A DNA stretch of 64,000 nucleotides, from the NCBI GenBank assembly GCA_017443465.1, contig JAFRXO010000032.1:224483-288482 (forward strand), given 5' to 3'. The number at the start of each line of letters is the position of its first letter. The stretch's first letter is position 1. The notes under the pieces are model-generated. The model made no database searches, was not told where the DNA came from, and was given only the letters and a program-made list of their open reading frames with translations. This document shows positions 25,985-34,013 of this stretch, in pieces. The stretch is from Bacteroidales bacterium (GTDB lineage Bacteria; Bacteroidota; Bacteroidia; Bacteroidales; UBA932). Position numbers and translations under genes: made by a program.

Positions 25985-26854
25985 ATGATCAGATTGCAGA
26001 CTACAGTTGAAACCGGCAGGAGCCGGATCGGAATCAGCCGCCAGGACAAAATCCTGGTAATCGGCAGCTGCTTTGCAGACACTATCGGCCTCAGGCTTAA
26101 GAACTGTGGACTGGATGTGGTTGTCAATCCGTTCGGGACACAGTACAACCCGGTAAGCGTCTTCAATTCCATGGCCCGTCTCTCGAGCGGGATACCCTTC
26201 ACCAAGGATGATTGCGTGGAGATGGGCGCAGGTGCAGGATTGGTCTGTGCCTTCAGCCACCACACTTCGTTCGCCAGGAAGACCCAGGAGGAATTCCTGG
26301 AGAATGCCAACAAGGAACTCGGGGCAGCCTGTGCTTTCTTCAAAGAGTGTAACAAAGTCATCATAACTCTGGGAACCAGCTGGGTCTTCAAATGGAAAGA
26401 GACCGGTGATGTGGTATCGAACTGCCTTAAACTGGATGCAAAAGGGTTCTTGCGTGAGCAGCTCAGCATCTCTCAGGTTGAAATGACCCTCATAGGTATG
26501 CTGCGGAGCTGGCCGGACAAGGAATTCATATTTACTGTCAGTCCGATCAGGCATATGTCTGACGGAGCACATGGGAACCAGGTAAGCAAGGCCCGCCTCC
26601 TCATGGCAGTGGACAGGGCCTGCGATTCATTCCCTGAGAAATGCGAGTATTTCCCGGCATATGAAATAATGCTCGACGAGCTGAGGGATTATCGCTTCTA
26701 TGCCGAGGATTTGTGCCATCCCTCTTCCCTGGCGCAGGAAATCATATGGGAAAGATTCCTGGATTTCGCAGTGTCACCCGAAGACCGCGAAGCTATGGAA
26801 ACGGCTGAGAAACAGTACAGAAGGGCACTTCACATCCCTCATCAGAAAGGATAG
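25985..26854 (+). CDS. GSCFA domain-containing protein
   Basis: 289 residues. The N-terminus carries the family-naming GSCFAD motif (residues 24-29, ILVIGSCFADTIG), followed by NPFGTQYNP and a FTVSPIRH strand with the histidine typical of SGNH/GDSL-like esterases; GSCFA proteins resemble that superfamily and may act on surface glycans or lipids, but no activity is established. No signal peptide is visible. Two CATATG motifs, 7 bp apart, cover the start region; the ATG at 25978 is out of frame, so 25985 is used. The last 13 bases overlap the convergent tamL gene. Confidence 0.85.
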   Translation: MIRLQTTVETGRSRIGISRQDKILVIGSCFADTIGLRLKNCGLDVVVNPFGTQYNPVSVFNSMARLSSGIPFTKDDCVEMGAGAGLVCAFSHHTSFARKTQEEFLENANKELGAACAFFKECNKVIITLGTSWVFKWKETGDVVSNCLKLDAKGFLREQLSISQVEMTLIGMLRSWPDKEFIFTVSPIRHMSDGAHGNQVSKARLLMAVDRACDSFPEKCEYFPAYEIMLDELRDYRFYAEDLCHPSSLAQEIIWERFLDFAVSPEDREAMETAEKQYRRALHIPHQKG

Positions 26855-29073
26855 CCGACTCCGAATTGCAGAGCGTTGTTCCCCCTTTTGAACCAGCGGT
26901 CGGGTCCTATCCATTTGTTACCCTGTATGGCAGGATCGTGGAATTGCAGACCGTAATCCAGGCGGAGGAGGATGAAACCCAGGTTGAGCCTTACTCCCAT
27001 TCCCCAGTCGGCAGCGATACTCTTTCCGAAATTATGCATAGTAAGGATCGCGTCTGGTGATATCTTCCCGTAAGCATTGTCCTCGTCGTCTGCATTGTCA
27101 AAATTGATCTGGGTAAGCCAAACATTGCCTGCATCGGCGAAAATGGCCGCTGCGAGTTTCCAGAAGAGAGGGAAGCGGAATTCAACGTTGGTCTCGAGCT
27201 TGATGTTTCCGGTCTGGCTCGGAATAATGAAAGTGTTGTCCAACTCGCTAAGGCCGGGGCCGACTCCCCTTGCCGGCCAGCCTCTCAGACTGCTGGCTCC
27301 GCCGCTGTAGAACTGTTTCTCAAAAGGCAGTGCCGTGGAGTTGCCATATGCATGTCCGATTCCTCCCAGGATCCTTGTGGCCAGGCCGAAAGCGTCATTA
27401 GCGCCGAATGTCCATGTCTTACCGATCTGGAGCTCAACCCTTACATATTGCGAATAGGGTGTCCCCCATATGCTGTGTGTCCCGTCTGAATTGCGTTTGA
27501 TGATGCCGTTGAAAGCGCTCAGGACGTTTCCGGCCACATCGAACTGAAGCCTGGCATAGTGGTAGGAACTCTTGGGAGTAAGGTCAGTGTTTGTAGAGTA
27601 TAACAGCATGAACCCCGATCCCCAGTCGAAGTGGTTCTGGTAGGCATTCCTCATGAAAGGATTGTTGGCCAGTCTCTCATAGAAATCCGGATCCAGGTTG
27701 TAGAGATGGACTCCGCTGAGCTGGAGGGGATATATTTGGTACGACAGCAGACGGCGGAAGACGCCAGAGTAGCCGAATGAGGCTGAGAGGATGTTACGGA
27801 AATACTCCGGACGGTCCTGGTAATTGTACGAGAATTTGATTTCAGTACGGGGAATGTTCCGGCTGTGGCTGAACCATCTGTCCGGAAGCAGCAGAAGCCG
27901 CGGGATGCTAAGGGTTGAAGAAACTCCGAATTCGTTGGAGCGTATGTTCTCGCTTGTCTTGAACTGGAAGTTGCCCATGAAGTTCAGCGACAGCCATTCC
28001 CCGCCATGGAAGATGTTCCTGTTGTAGAAACTCAGCTGCGGGGAAACTCCTATCAGTCCGCTCGAGTTGGAGGATGCTTCCAATCCGGTTTTGAAGCCCA
28101 TCAGGGATGCCTGCGAGAGATTTATCGAGCAGTCTACCAGGTTGGAGTCGCGGCGGGTCATTTCCATATTGACTCCGCTGAATGTCTTCAATGAGGAGAA
28201 CCGGTCATATGTCCTCTGGATGATATCCTCGCTGTAAGGTTCTCCGGGGACGAGGGTGTTCATATGCCTGAGGACCTTCTCGTTGAATTTCAGGGTGCGC
28301 GGATAGGAAATACTCACATTTCCGATGTTGTAGCGGCTCAGGGGCCGCGCATTTGAGGGCGATTCGTTCCTGGTATATTCACGTACGCTCATTTCCAGGT
28401 CGGCGCTTCCCGGATGGATCAGGGTGTCAGCCTCGAAGAAGTAATAGCTCTTGGAGAAGCCGTAATAGCCCTGGTTGCGCATATGTTCGGCAGACCTGGC
28501 GGATTCTGCTTCAAGCGCGGCCTCGGAGAGGTAGTCCCCTACTTTGACCGTGACATTCGAGGTGTCCCGGTAGAAATCTTCAGCGAAAGTGCCTCCGGAC
28601 GGGACGGAATAATCCAGCTTGCGTATGCGGAACCTCTTGCCCAGAGTGACGAAATAGTCAACCGTGATCCTGCGCTTTTTGACGCTGACGCGGCTGTCGA
28701 CCGAGGAATTGTAATAGCCGAGGTATTCCAGGTGGTTCTTGATGTTGTCGGCAGACTCCTCAACCAGGTCGGGTTCATATACGACTGGCGCTTCGCCGAT
28801 CTTGCGCAGTGTCTTGTTCATGAAGCGGCTGGTGTCCCTGCCTGACCAGTTGTAAACGTTCATGAACGGATTCCAGCCGAAAATGACCGAATTCCCTGGG
28901 CGCTGCTTGATGTAAGGGCTTATCTCGTTGGCGTTGAAGTGGTTGTCATTGACAACCTTGACGTTGTTCTTGGCCAGTCTGTATTGTCCGTCTTCGAGCA
29001 GACGGGTAGTACTGCATGAAACCAGCAGTACGGCAGCGGCGAAGACGGCCGGAAAAACGCTTTTCACAGACAT
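26842..29073 (-). CDS. tamL: TamL-type outer-membrane assembly lipoprotein (BamA/TamA superfamily)
   Basis: 743 residues from the ATG at 29073; the longer frame to 29292 overlaps the divergent methyltransferase gene. A lipoprotein signal ends in LLVSC (lipid-bearing cysteine near 20), followed by the family N-terminus STTRLLEDGQYRL. POTRA-like modules occupy about 25-320, and a 16-strand Omp85 barrel fills the C-terminus, with the GGASSLRGWPARGVGPG loop (VRGF/Y-type lid motif, about 620) and a final strand ending FGVGYPF. TamL replaces TamA in Bacteroidota and works with a TamB partner, which is not in this window. Neighbours are convergent GSCFA and divergent trmH. Confidence 0.9.
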   Translation of the reverse strand: MSVKSVFPAVFAAAVLLVSCSTTRLLEDGQYRLAKNNVKVVNDNHFNANEISPYIKQRPGNSVIFGWNPFMNVYNWSGRDTSRFMNKTLRKIGEAPVVYEPDLVEESADNIKNHLEYLGYYNSSVDSRVSVKKRRITVDYFVTLGKRFRIRKLDYSVPSGGTFAEDFYRDTSNVTVKVGDYLSEAALEAESARSAEHMRNQGYYGFSKSYYFFEADTLIHPGSADLEMSVREYTRNESPSNARPLSRYNIGNVSISYPRTLKFNEKVLRHMNTLVPGEPYSEDIIQRTYDRFSSLKTFSGVNMEMTRRDSNLVDCSINLSQASLMGFKTGLEASSNSSGLIGVSPQLSFYNRNIFHGGEWLSLNFMGNFQFKTSENIRSNEFGVSSTLSIPRLLLLPDRWFSHSRNIPRTEIKFSYNYQDRPEYFRNILSASFGYSGVFRRLLSYQIYPLQLSGVHLYNLDPDFYERLANNPFMRNAYQNHFDWGSGFMLLYSTNTDLTPKSSYHYARLQFDVAGNVLSAFNGIIKRNSDGTHSIWGTPYSQYVRVELQIGKTWTFGANDAFGLATRILGGIGHAYGNSTALPFEKQFYSGGASSLRGWPARGVGPGLSELDNTFIIPSQTGNIKLETNVEFRFPLFWKLAAAIFADAGNVWLTQINFDNADDEDNAYGKISPDAILTMHNFGKSIAADWGMGVRLNLGFILLRLDYGLQFHDPAIQGNKWIGPDRWFKRGNNALQFGVGYPF

Positions 29074-29085
29074 ATGCAAGATATG

Positions 29086-29116
29086 CAAATTTATTATTTT
29101 CGCGTTATATTTGCAA
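29086..29116 (-). promoter_or_regulatory. Promoter of tamL
   Basis: On the minus strand, TAAATTTG (29093-29086) is the -7 box; GTTG (29116-29113) sits 19-20 bp upstream as an imperfect -33. The ATG follows 12 bp after the -7 box, so the leader is very short. Confidence 0.6.
29106..29113 (+). promoter_or_regulatory. -7 element directly before the trmH-like start codon
   Basis: TATATTTG ends 4 bp before the ATG at 29118. Since Bacteroidota transcripts start a few bases after this element, the mRNA would be leaderless or nearly so. No good -33 is seen. It overlaps the divergent tamL promoter. Confidence 0.6.
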
Positions 29117-29117
29117 C

Positions 29118-29861
29118 ATGTCCACGATTTCGAATTCTGAGATAAAACTGGTGCGTTCCCTCGCATCCAAGAAGGGCCGGAGAGAATCCGGTCTTTTCCT
29201 CGTAGAGGGTGAGAAAATGGTTTCCGAGGCCCTGGATTCTGATATGAAAGTACGCCGTGTCTGGCGTTCTTCGGAGATCGGGGAAGATACAATGGCCCAT
29301 ATCTCGGCCCTGACGACCCCGTCCCCGGCCCTGGCCGTGGTCGAAATACCCTCCGGTGACTCCCCGGTCCTTTCGGATACCGGACTCTACCTTGCCCTGG
29401 ATGATATCCGCGATCCCGGGAATATGGGGACCATCCTCCGTATCGCCGACTGGTTCGGAATCGACGGAGTGTTCGCTTCAGGAGGATGCGTGGACCTTTA
29501 CAATCCCAAGACAGTCCAGGCGACCATGGGAGCGATATTCCGGGTGAAATTCAAGACTGTCGACCTGTGCGGATTGTGTAAATCGGTAATCTCTCAGGGG
29601 GGAAGTATCTATGGTACATTCCTTTCCGGCAGCAACATCTACGAATCCCGACTCCAGGACGGTTCCGACTCGCCAGTGGTAATAGTGATCGGGAATGAAT
29701 CAGAAGGCATTTCCGATGAAGTCGCCCAGTGTGTAAGCGAAAGGATATCGATCCCTCCTTTCCCTGCCGGGCGGCACGGTTCGGAATCACTCAATGCAGC
29801 AGTGGCGACCGCAATCACGGTCGCCGAATTCCGCAGACGTGCTGCGGGAGGTGCTATCTAG
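29118..29861 (+). CDS. TrmH/SpoU-family RNA 2'-O-ribose methyltransferase
   Basis: 247 residues from ATG 29118; the frame from 29016 would extend into tamL and lacks support. The N-terminal substrate-binding domain (about 1-85, with the LASKKGRRESGLFLVEG signature) is followed by the SPOUT knot domain: LDDIRDPGNMGTILR (motif 1, about 97-111), VIGNESEGI (motif 2, about 195) and IPPFPAGRHGSESLNAAVATAI (motif 3). It uses SAM to methylate the 2'-OH of a tRNA or rRNA base; the target is unknown. Its last 8 bases overlap the convergent lipoprotein gene. Confidence 0.9.
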   Translation: MSTISNSEIKLVRSLASKKGRRESGLFLVEGEKMVSEALDSDMKVRRVWRSSEIGEDTMAHISALTTPSPALAVVEIPSGDSPVLSDTGLYLALDDIRDPGNMGTILRIADWFGIDGVFASGGCVDLYNPKTVQATMGAIFRVKFKTVDLCGLCKSVISQGGSIYGTFLSGSNIYESRLQDGSDSPVVIVIGNESEGISDEVAQCVSERISIPPFPAGRHGSESLNAAVATAITVAEFRRRAAGGAI

Positions 29862-30282
29862 CTTCTTCTACGAATTTGTTGATCTGCCTGTCGCTCATTC
29901 TCATGACATCCTTCAGGAAGTCTTTGGCGGCACGAATGTCTTCCTTGAGAACGTCCAGTACTCCACCGGTGTAGGAGCCGATATCAGCTACGGTGCCGGC
30001 GGTTTCCCTTATGCCATATCTGACCAGGAGTGTATAATACTTGCTGATGGCCTTCATGGCCCTACGCTTCTCCGCCCTTGTGTAGCGGGTGTAGTTTTCT
30101 ACGTATTTCTTGATCAGCGACTGGTATTCAACGTTTATCTTCTGCCATTTCCTTATAGAGAAACGGTCTCCCCTGCGCTCGACTTTGTTGGTGAGATATT
30201 CCATCTGGGCCGGGACGCGCACTGAAGCACATCCGGTAGCGAGCATCAGGGTAAGCAGGATGGGGATGATGTATTTGCGCAT
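29854..30282 (-). CDS. Small lipoprotein of unknown function
   Basis: 142 residues from the ATG at 30282; an extension to 30318 would place residues before the signal and is not favoured. The start MRKYIIPILLTLMLATGCAS has a clear lipobox (LATGC). The mature part is basic and helical (RRGDRFSIRKWQKINVEYQSLIKKY, then ...RYTRAEKRRAMKAISKYYTLLVRYG). No known domain is recognised. It stands alone on the minus strand between the methyltransferase and the GH92 gene. Confidence 0.75.
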   Translation of the reverse strand: MRKYIIPILLTLMLATGCASVRVPAQMEYLTNKVERRGDRFSIRKWQKINVEYQSLIKKYVENYTRYTRAEKRRAMKAISKYYTLLVRYGIRETAGTVADIGSYTGGVLDVLKEDIRAAKDFLKDVMRMSDRQINKFVEEAR

Positions 30283-30334
30283 AATGTTCTCGGTTTTTGG
30301 ATGTACAATCGCAAACACCTTGCCAATGTACGTC

Positions 30335-32677
30335 TTAACGGGTCAGGGAGTATGGCTTGGCGTAGCTGGCGGATTTCTTGTTCGGAGCAGCCGACATCAC
30401 AAACTCCAGGACTCCTCCGCGAAGCAGTTCCCCATGGGTCAGGTAGAGCCTGTCGAGGGGCTTTCCGTTCAGTCTGGCGGATTTGATGTAGCGGTTTTTC
30501 CCGCTGACTCCAGGGGCCTTTATCTCAAGTACATTACCATTTGGGAGTGAGAGCCTTACATATGGCAGATAAGGAGCACCGATAACGTATTGGTCACAGC
30601 CCGGGGCGACAGGATAGAAGCCCATGGATGAGAATATGTACCATGCGGACATCTGTCCGCAGTCGTCATTTCCGCTGAGGCCGTTCATGTCATTGCGGTA
30701 CATCCTGTCCAGGATCTCTCGCATCCAGTACTGGGTCTTCCATGGCTGGGAAGTCCAAGCATAGAGGTAAGGTACATGATGGCTAGGCTCGTTGCCATGG
30801 ACATAGCCGCCGAGAAGGCACTCTTTCGTAATGTCCTCGTTGTCTTCGTAATAAATCTCGGGAAGGTCCATCGAGAACAGCCTGTCCAACCTGGAGATGA
30901 ACTCCTTGTCCCCTCCCATCAGGGAGATGAGGCCGTTTACATCCTGCGGAGCATGGAATGAGAAATTCCAGGAATTGCCTTCAATGAAACCCTCCCCATA
31001 TGTCTGAAGCGGATCGAAGTCCTCCTTGAATGAGCCATCCGTGTACTTCGGTCTTGCGAATCCGGTCTTGGGATCGAAGACATTCCGGTAATTGAGGGCC
31101 CGTTTGCGGTAGGCGGCCGCGGTCTCACTGTCCCCTTCCGCTGCGGCGGCCTGGGATACAGCCCAGTCGTCATAGGAGTATTCCAGTGTGGTGGATACTG
31201 CAGTCGTACTGTTCTCGAATGGAACATATCCCAGCTTCGTATAATCCTCCGTACCGTCGAAATACGGGACATTGGATGTCCGGACCATGGCACGGAGTGC
31301 GGAGCCGTCAGAGTCCTTGTAAACGCCCTTTACGATCGCGTCTGCCAAGACTGATACGGCATGGTAACCGCTCATGCACCATCCTTCATTTCCCATAAGG
31401 CTCCAGACCGGAAGCATGCCGTGAACGCTCTGCTGCTGGTGGGCGACCATCGACCGTACCATGTCCGCATTCCTTTCCGGTGCAATGAGGTTCAGCAAGG
31501 GATGCTCTGCCCTGTAGGTGTCCCAAAGCGAGAATATCGTGTAATTCGTGAAATCTGCAGCTTTATGGACATTATGGTCAAGGCCCCGGTAGGAGCGGTC
31601 CACATCCATATAGACAGACGGATTGATCATGGTGTGGTACAGGGAGGTATAGAACATAGTCTTCTGGTCCTCAGTCCCTTCCACGCTAAAGATACTGAGC
31701 TCTTTCTCCCATTTTCCGCGCGCTGCGGCAGCGATTTCCTCAAATGACAGGCCCGAGGATTCTGCCCTGAGATTCTTAAGTGCACCTTCAGTGCTGGTGG
31801 ATGACAGGGCTACCTTGACTGTGAGTTCGGGATTCCGCTTCGTGTCAAATGCGAACCACGCGGTTATCTTCCGTCCGGTCATTTCCGGGAAATTCCTGTC
31901 CATCTTGAATTTGCGCCAGAACCCTCTGTAGAGAGGAGGTTCCTTCTCTTCAAATCCGTACTGAGTAACGGGACTTGAGAAAGAAATGGCGAAATAGGTA
32001 TAATTGGTGCGGGCCCAGCCGTTTGTGATTCTGTAGCCGGTAAGCAGTGTGTCGTTTTCTACCCGGACATTGGCCCATAGGACTTTTCCGTCGTAATTGT
32101 ATATGCCATGGACCAGATCCAGTACGACGTGCCCGTCCGTGCCGCTTGGAAAGGTGTATTTGTGGACTCCTGTGCGCTGGGTAGCCGTCAGTTGTGCCTT
32201 TATGCCGTAGTCGTCAAGGAAGACCTCGTAATAACCGGGACATGCCTTTTCCGTTTCGTGCCTGAAACGGGAACGGTAGCCTTTGTCGGGATCATCCGCA
32301 CTTCCAGCCCAGAGCTTCACCTCCCCAGTTGCAGGCATCAGGAGTATATCCCCGAGGTCGGAATGCCCTGTACCGCTGAGATGGGTGTGCGAGAATCCGG
32401 TGATCGTGGGATCGGAATAGCGGTAACCTGCACAGTAATCATATGCATGTGTCTGGTATTTGCCTGCTATGTTGTGCGGGATCGTGTCAGTGTCCGGGCT
32501 GAGCTGGACGCTTCCGAACGGAACGGTAGCCCCGGGAAAGGTGTGCCCCATCCCGTTTGTCCCGATGAAGACGTTTACGTAGTCAGAGTTGGCCTTTTCC
32601 TGCGCTGGAAGACCACTGCAGGCCAGCAGGATGCAGGAAGCGGTGGAAAGGCCGCGTAAAATATTTAAAAGCAGCAT
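30335..32677 (-). CDS. GH92 family alpha-mannosidase, exported
   Basis: 780 residues from the ATG at 32677 (1 bp after the upstream stop); an upstream ATG at 32698 is possible. A signal peptide precedes VNVFIGTNGMGHTFPGATVPFG, the GH92 N-terminal motif. The catalytic C-terminal domain keeps HGNEPSHHVPYLY (general-acid glutamate) and GNDDCGQMSAWYIFSSMGFYPV (calcium/base aspartates). GH92 enzymes are Ca2+-dependent exo-alpha-mannosidases acting on host or fungal N-glycans. No SusC/SusD pair or regulator lies beside it, so it is not in a classical polysaccharide locus. It follows a FAD enzyme and a GH13 gene in one orientation. Confidence 0.93.
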   Translation of the reverse strand: MLLLNILRGLSTASCILLACSGLPAQEKANSDYVNVFIGTNGMGHTFPGATVPFGSVQLSPDTDTIPHNIAGKYQTHAYDYCAGYRYSDPTITGFSHTHLSGTGHSDLGDILLMPATGEVKLWAGSADDPDKGYRSRFRHETEKACPGYYEVFLDDYGIKAQLTATQRTGVHKYTFPSGTDGHVVLDLVHGIYNYDGKVLWANVRVENDTLLTGYRITNGWARTNYTYFAISFSSPVTQYGFEEKEPPLYRGFWRKFKMDRNFPEMTGRKITAWFAFDTKRNPELTVKVALSSTSTEGALKNLRAESSGLSFEEIAAAARGKWEKELSIFSVEGTEDQKTMFYTSLYHTMINPSVYMDVDRSYRGLDHNVHKAADFTNYTIFSLWDTYRAEHPLLNLIAPERNADMVRSMVAHQQQSVHGMLPVWSLMGNEGWCMSGYHAVSVLADAIVKGVYKDSDGSALRAMVRTSNVPYFDGTEDYTKLGYVPFENSTTAVSTTLEYSYDDWAVSQAAAAEGDSETAAAYRKRALNYRNVFDPKTGFARPKYTDGSFKEDFDPLQTYGEGFIEGNSWNFSFHAPQDVNGLISLMGGDKEFISRLDRLFSMDLPEIYYEDNEDITKECLLGGYVHGNEPSHHVPYLYAWTSQPWKTQYWMREILDRMYRNDMNGLSGNDDCGQMSAWYIFSSMGFYPVAPGCDQYVIGAPYLPYVRLSLPNGNVLEIKAPGVSGKNRYIKSARLNGKPLDRLYLTHGELLRGGVLEFVMSAAPNKKSASYAKPYSLTR

Positions 32678-32678
32678 C

Positions 32679-33971
32679 TTACCAATCGAGTTTAACATTC
32701 TGCTTCCGCAGAGAACTTTGCAGTGCGGCGATGTTCACGTCACGGCAGGAGGTGCGGGTATTTACCGCGATTGCGGCAGCGCTTCCGGCCGCCTGTCCGG
32801 TCATGAAGCAGGTTCCGATCTCCCTGGCATCATATGTGAGTTCGACCGGGAATCCGAAACAGCGCCCGCCTACAAGGAGATTCTGGATTTTCTTCGGGGT
32901 GATAGCGCTGTAGGGTACCTGCCACATGGGCCTTTCCCTGACCAGGTATTTGTTTCCTCCGACCTTAAGAGTTGAATCGGAACCGGTGAATCCTATGACG
33001 TCCTTGTAAGATTTCCTTTCTGCAGCTCCCTGTGCGGAGACGTTTCCTACGCTGTTGAGAACCCTTGTCACCCTGACTCCGACCACTGTGGGAGTGTCCA
33101 GGAGGAAAAGGTCCTCGCAGCCCTTCTGTTTCTTGAGCTCGAGAGAGTTGTTCCACATCATCTTGCGCAGTTTCAACTGGATACGGGTGAGATTGTACAT
33201 GTCAAGTCCGTCCTGCTCCTTCTCTCCGACAGTGTGCATGGTGCGGACACCTTTTACCGCGGTCTTGTTCCCTTTCTTGCTGTTCTCGGCATTTCCTATG
33301 CGCCACATGGCCCCGATGTCGTTCTTCTGGATGATGAAATCCTCTCCGGTCCAGTCTAGGATGTCTCCGTCACCTGTGCAGTCTATGAAGAACCTGGCCT
33401 GGATCGCGACCCTCCCGCTCTTTCCTTCGATAACGATTGCGTCGATGCGGTCTCCGGACATTATTACGTCAGTCGCCTGGACTCCGTAGAGGATACGGAC
33501 TCCGGCTTCTGCCGACATTTCCTCCATGAAGTATTTTGCTGCCTCCGGATCCACCTTAGGACGTACGGATTCATATGAAAGCATCCCGACTTCATCCAGG
33601 CGTTTGCACAGCTCCAGGCATATGCCTGAGACGGCCAGTTCCTTTCCCGTCGCGGTCGGATTGTACATATTGATGATCGGGGTCACCCCGCAGCCGGTAA
33701 AGAGGCCGCCGAGGAAATACTCCCTTTCCATCATGATGACATCCATCCCTCCGCGTGCGGCCGCCACTGCTGCAGCGAATCCTGCAGGGCCCCCGCCGGC
33801 TACCACTACGTCAGCCTTGTCCACGACAGGAGTCTTGCGGGCGCTTTCTTTTACATATGACTTGACTTCGAGAGGAGTTTTGCCGGTTTTAGCTGCAGCG
33901 GCCGGCAATGAAGGAACTCCAGCGGCTACTGCACCTGCTGCCGTTACCTTCAGGAAAGATCGTCTGTCCAT
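32679..33971 (-). CDS. FAD-dependent oxidoreductase with Tat signal
   Basis: 430 residues from the ATG at 33971; the longer frame to 33995 is less likely. The N-terminus MDRRSFLKVTAAGAVAAG has the twin-arginine RRSFLK motif, so the folded flavoprotein would be exported. FAD-binding GGGPAGFAAAVAAARGG lies near residues 58-75, and a second dinucleotide strand IDCTGDGD is near 200. It belongs to the FAD_oxidored (PF12831-type) group, often found with glycan- or sugar-acid degradation genes; substrate unknown. The GH92 gene begins immediately after it. A striking inverted repeat lies just before its start (33973-34000). Confidence 0.85.
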   Translation of the reverse strand: MDRRSFLKVTAAGAVAAGVPSLPAAAAKTGKTPLEVKSYVKESARKTPVVDKADVVVAGGGPAGFAAAVAAARGGMDVIMMEREYFLGGLFTGCGVTPIINMYNPTATGKELAVSGICLELCKRLDEVGMLSYESVRPKVDPEAAKYFMEEMSAEAGVRILYGVQATDVIMSGDRIDAIVIEGKSGRVAIQARFFIDCTGDGDILDWTGEDFIIQKNDIGAMWRIGNAENSKKGNKTAVKGVRTMHTVGEKEQDGLDMYNLTRIQLKLRKMMWNNSLELKKQKGCEDLFLLDTPTVVGVRVTRVLNSVGNVSAQGAAERKSYKDVIGFTGSDSTLKVGGNKYLVRERPMWQVPYSAITPKKIQNLLVGGRCFGFPVELTYDAREIGTCFMTGQAAGSAAAIAVNTRTSCRDVNIAALQSSLRKQNVKLDW

Positions 33972-33972
33972 G

Positions 33973-34000
33973 GTTATACGCAATTGGTTATACAATTGCG
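33973..34000 (-). promoter_or_regulatory. Inverted and direct repeat before the FAD-enzyme gene (possible operator)
   Basis: CGCAATTG and CAATTGCG form a perfect 8-bp inverted repeat around GTTATA (33979-34000), and GGTTATAC occurs twice (33973-33980 and 33987-33994 on the plus strand, roughly 14 bp apart). It sits 2-30 bp upstream of the ATG at 33971, between it and the GH13 stop. A dimeric regulator site is the simplest reading. No T-run follows, so it is not a terminator. Confidence 0.5.
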
Positions 34001-34013
34001 AAGATAGGAAAAA

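Noticed and set aside
25207-26469. Extended 420-residue form of the CDP-alcohol transferase
   Set aside because: The extra N-terminus would overlap both divergent promoters and most of the GSCFA gene, and looks like the antisense of it.
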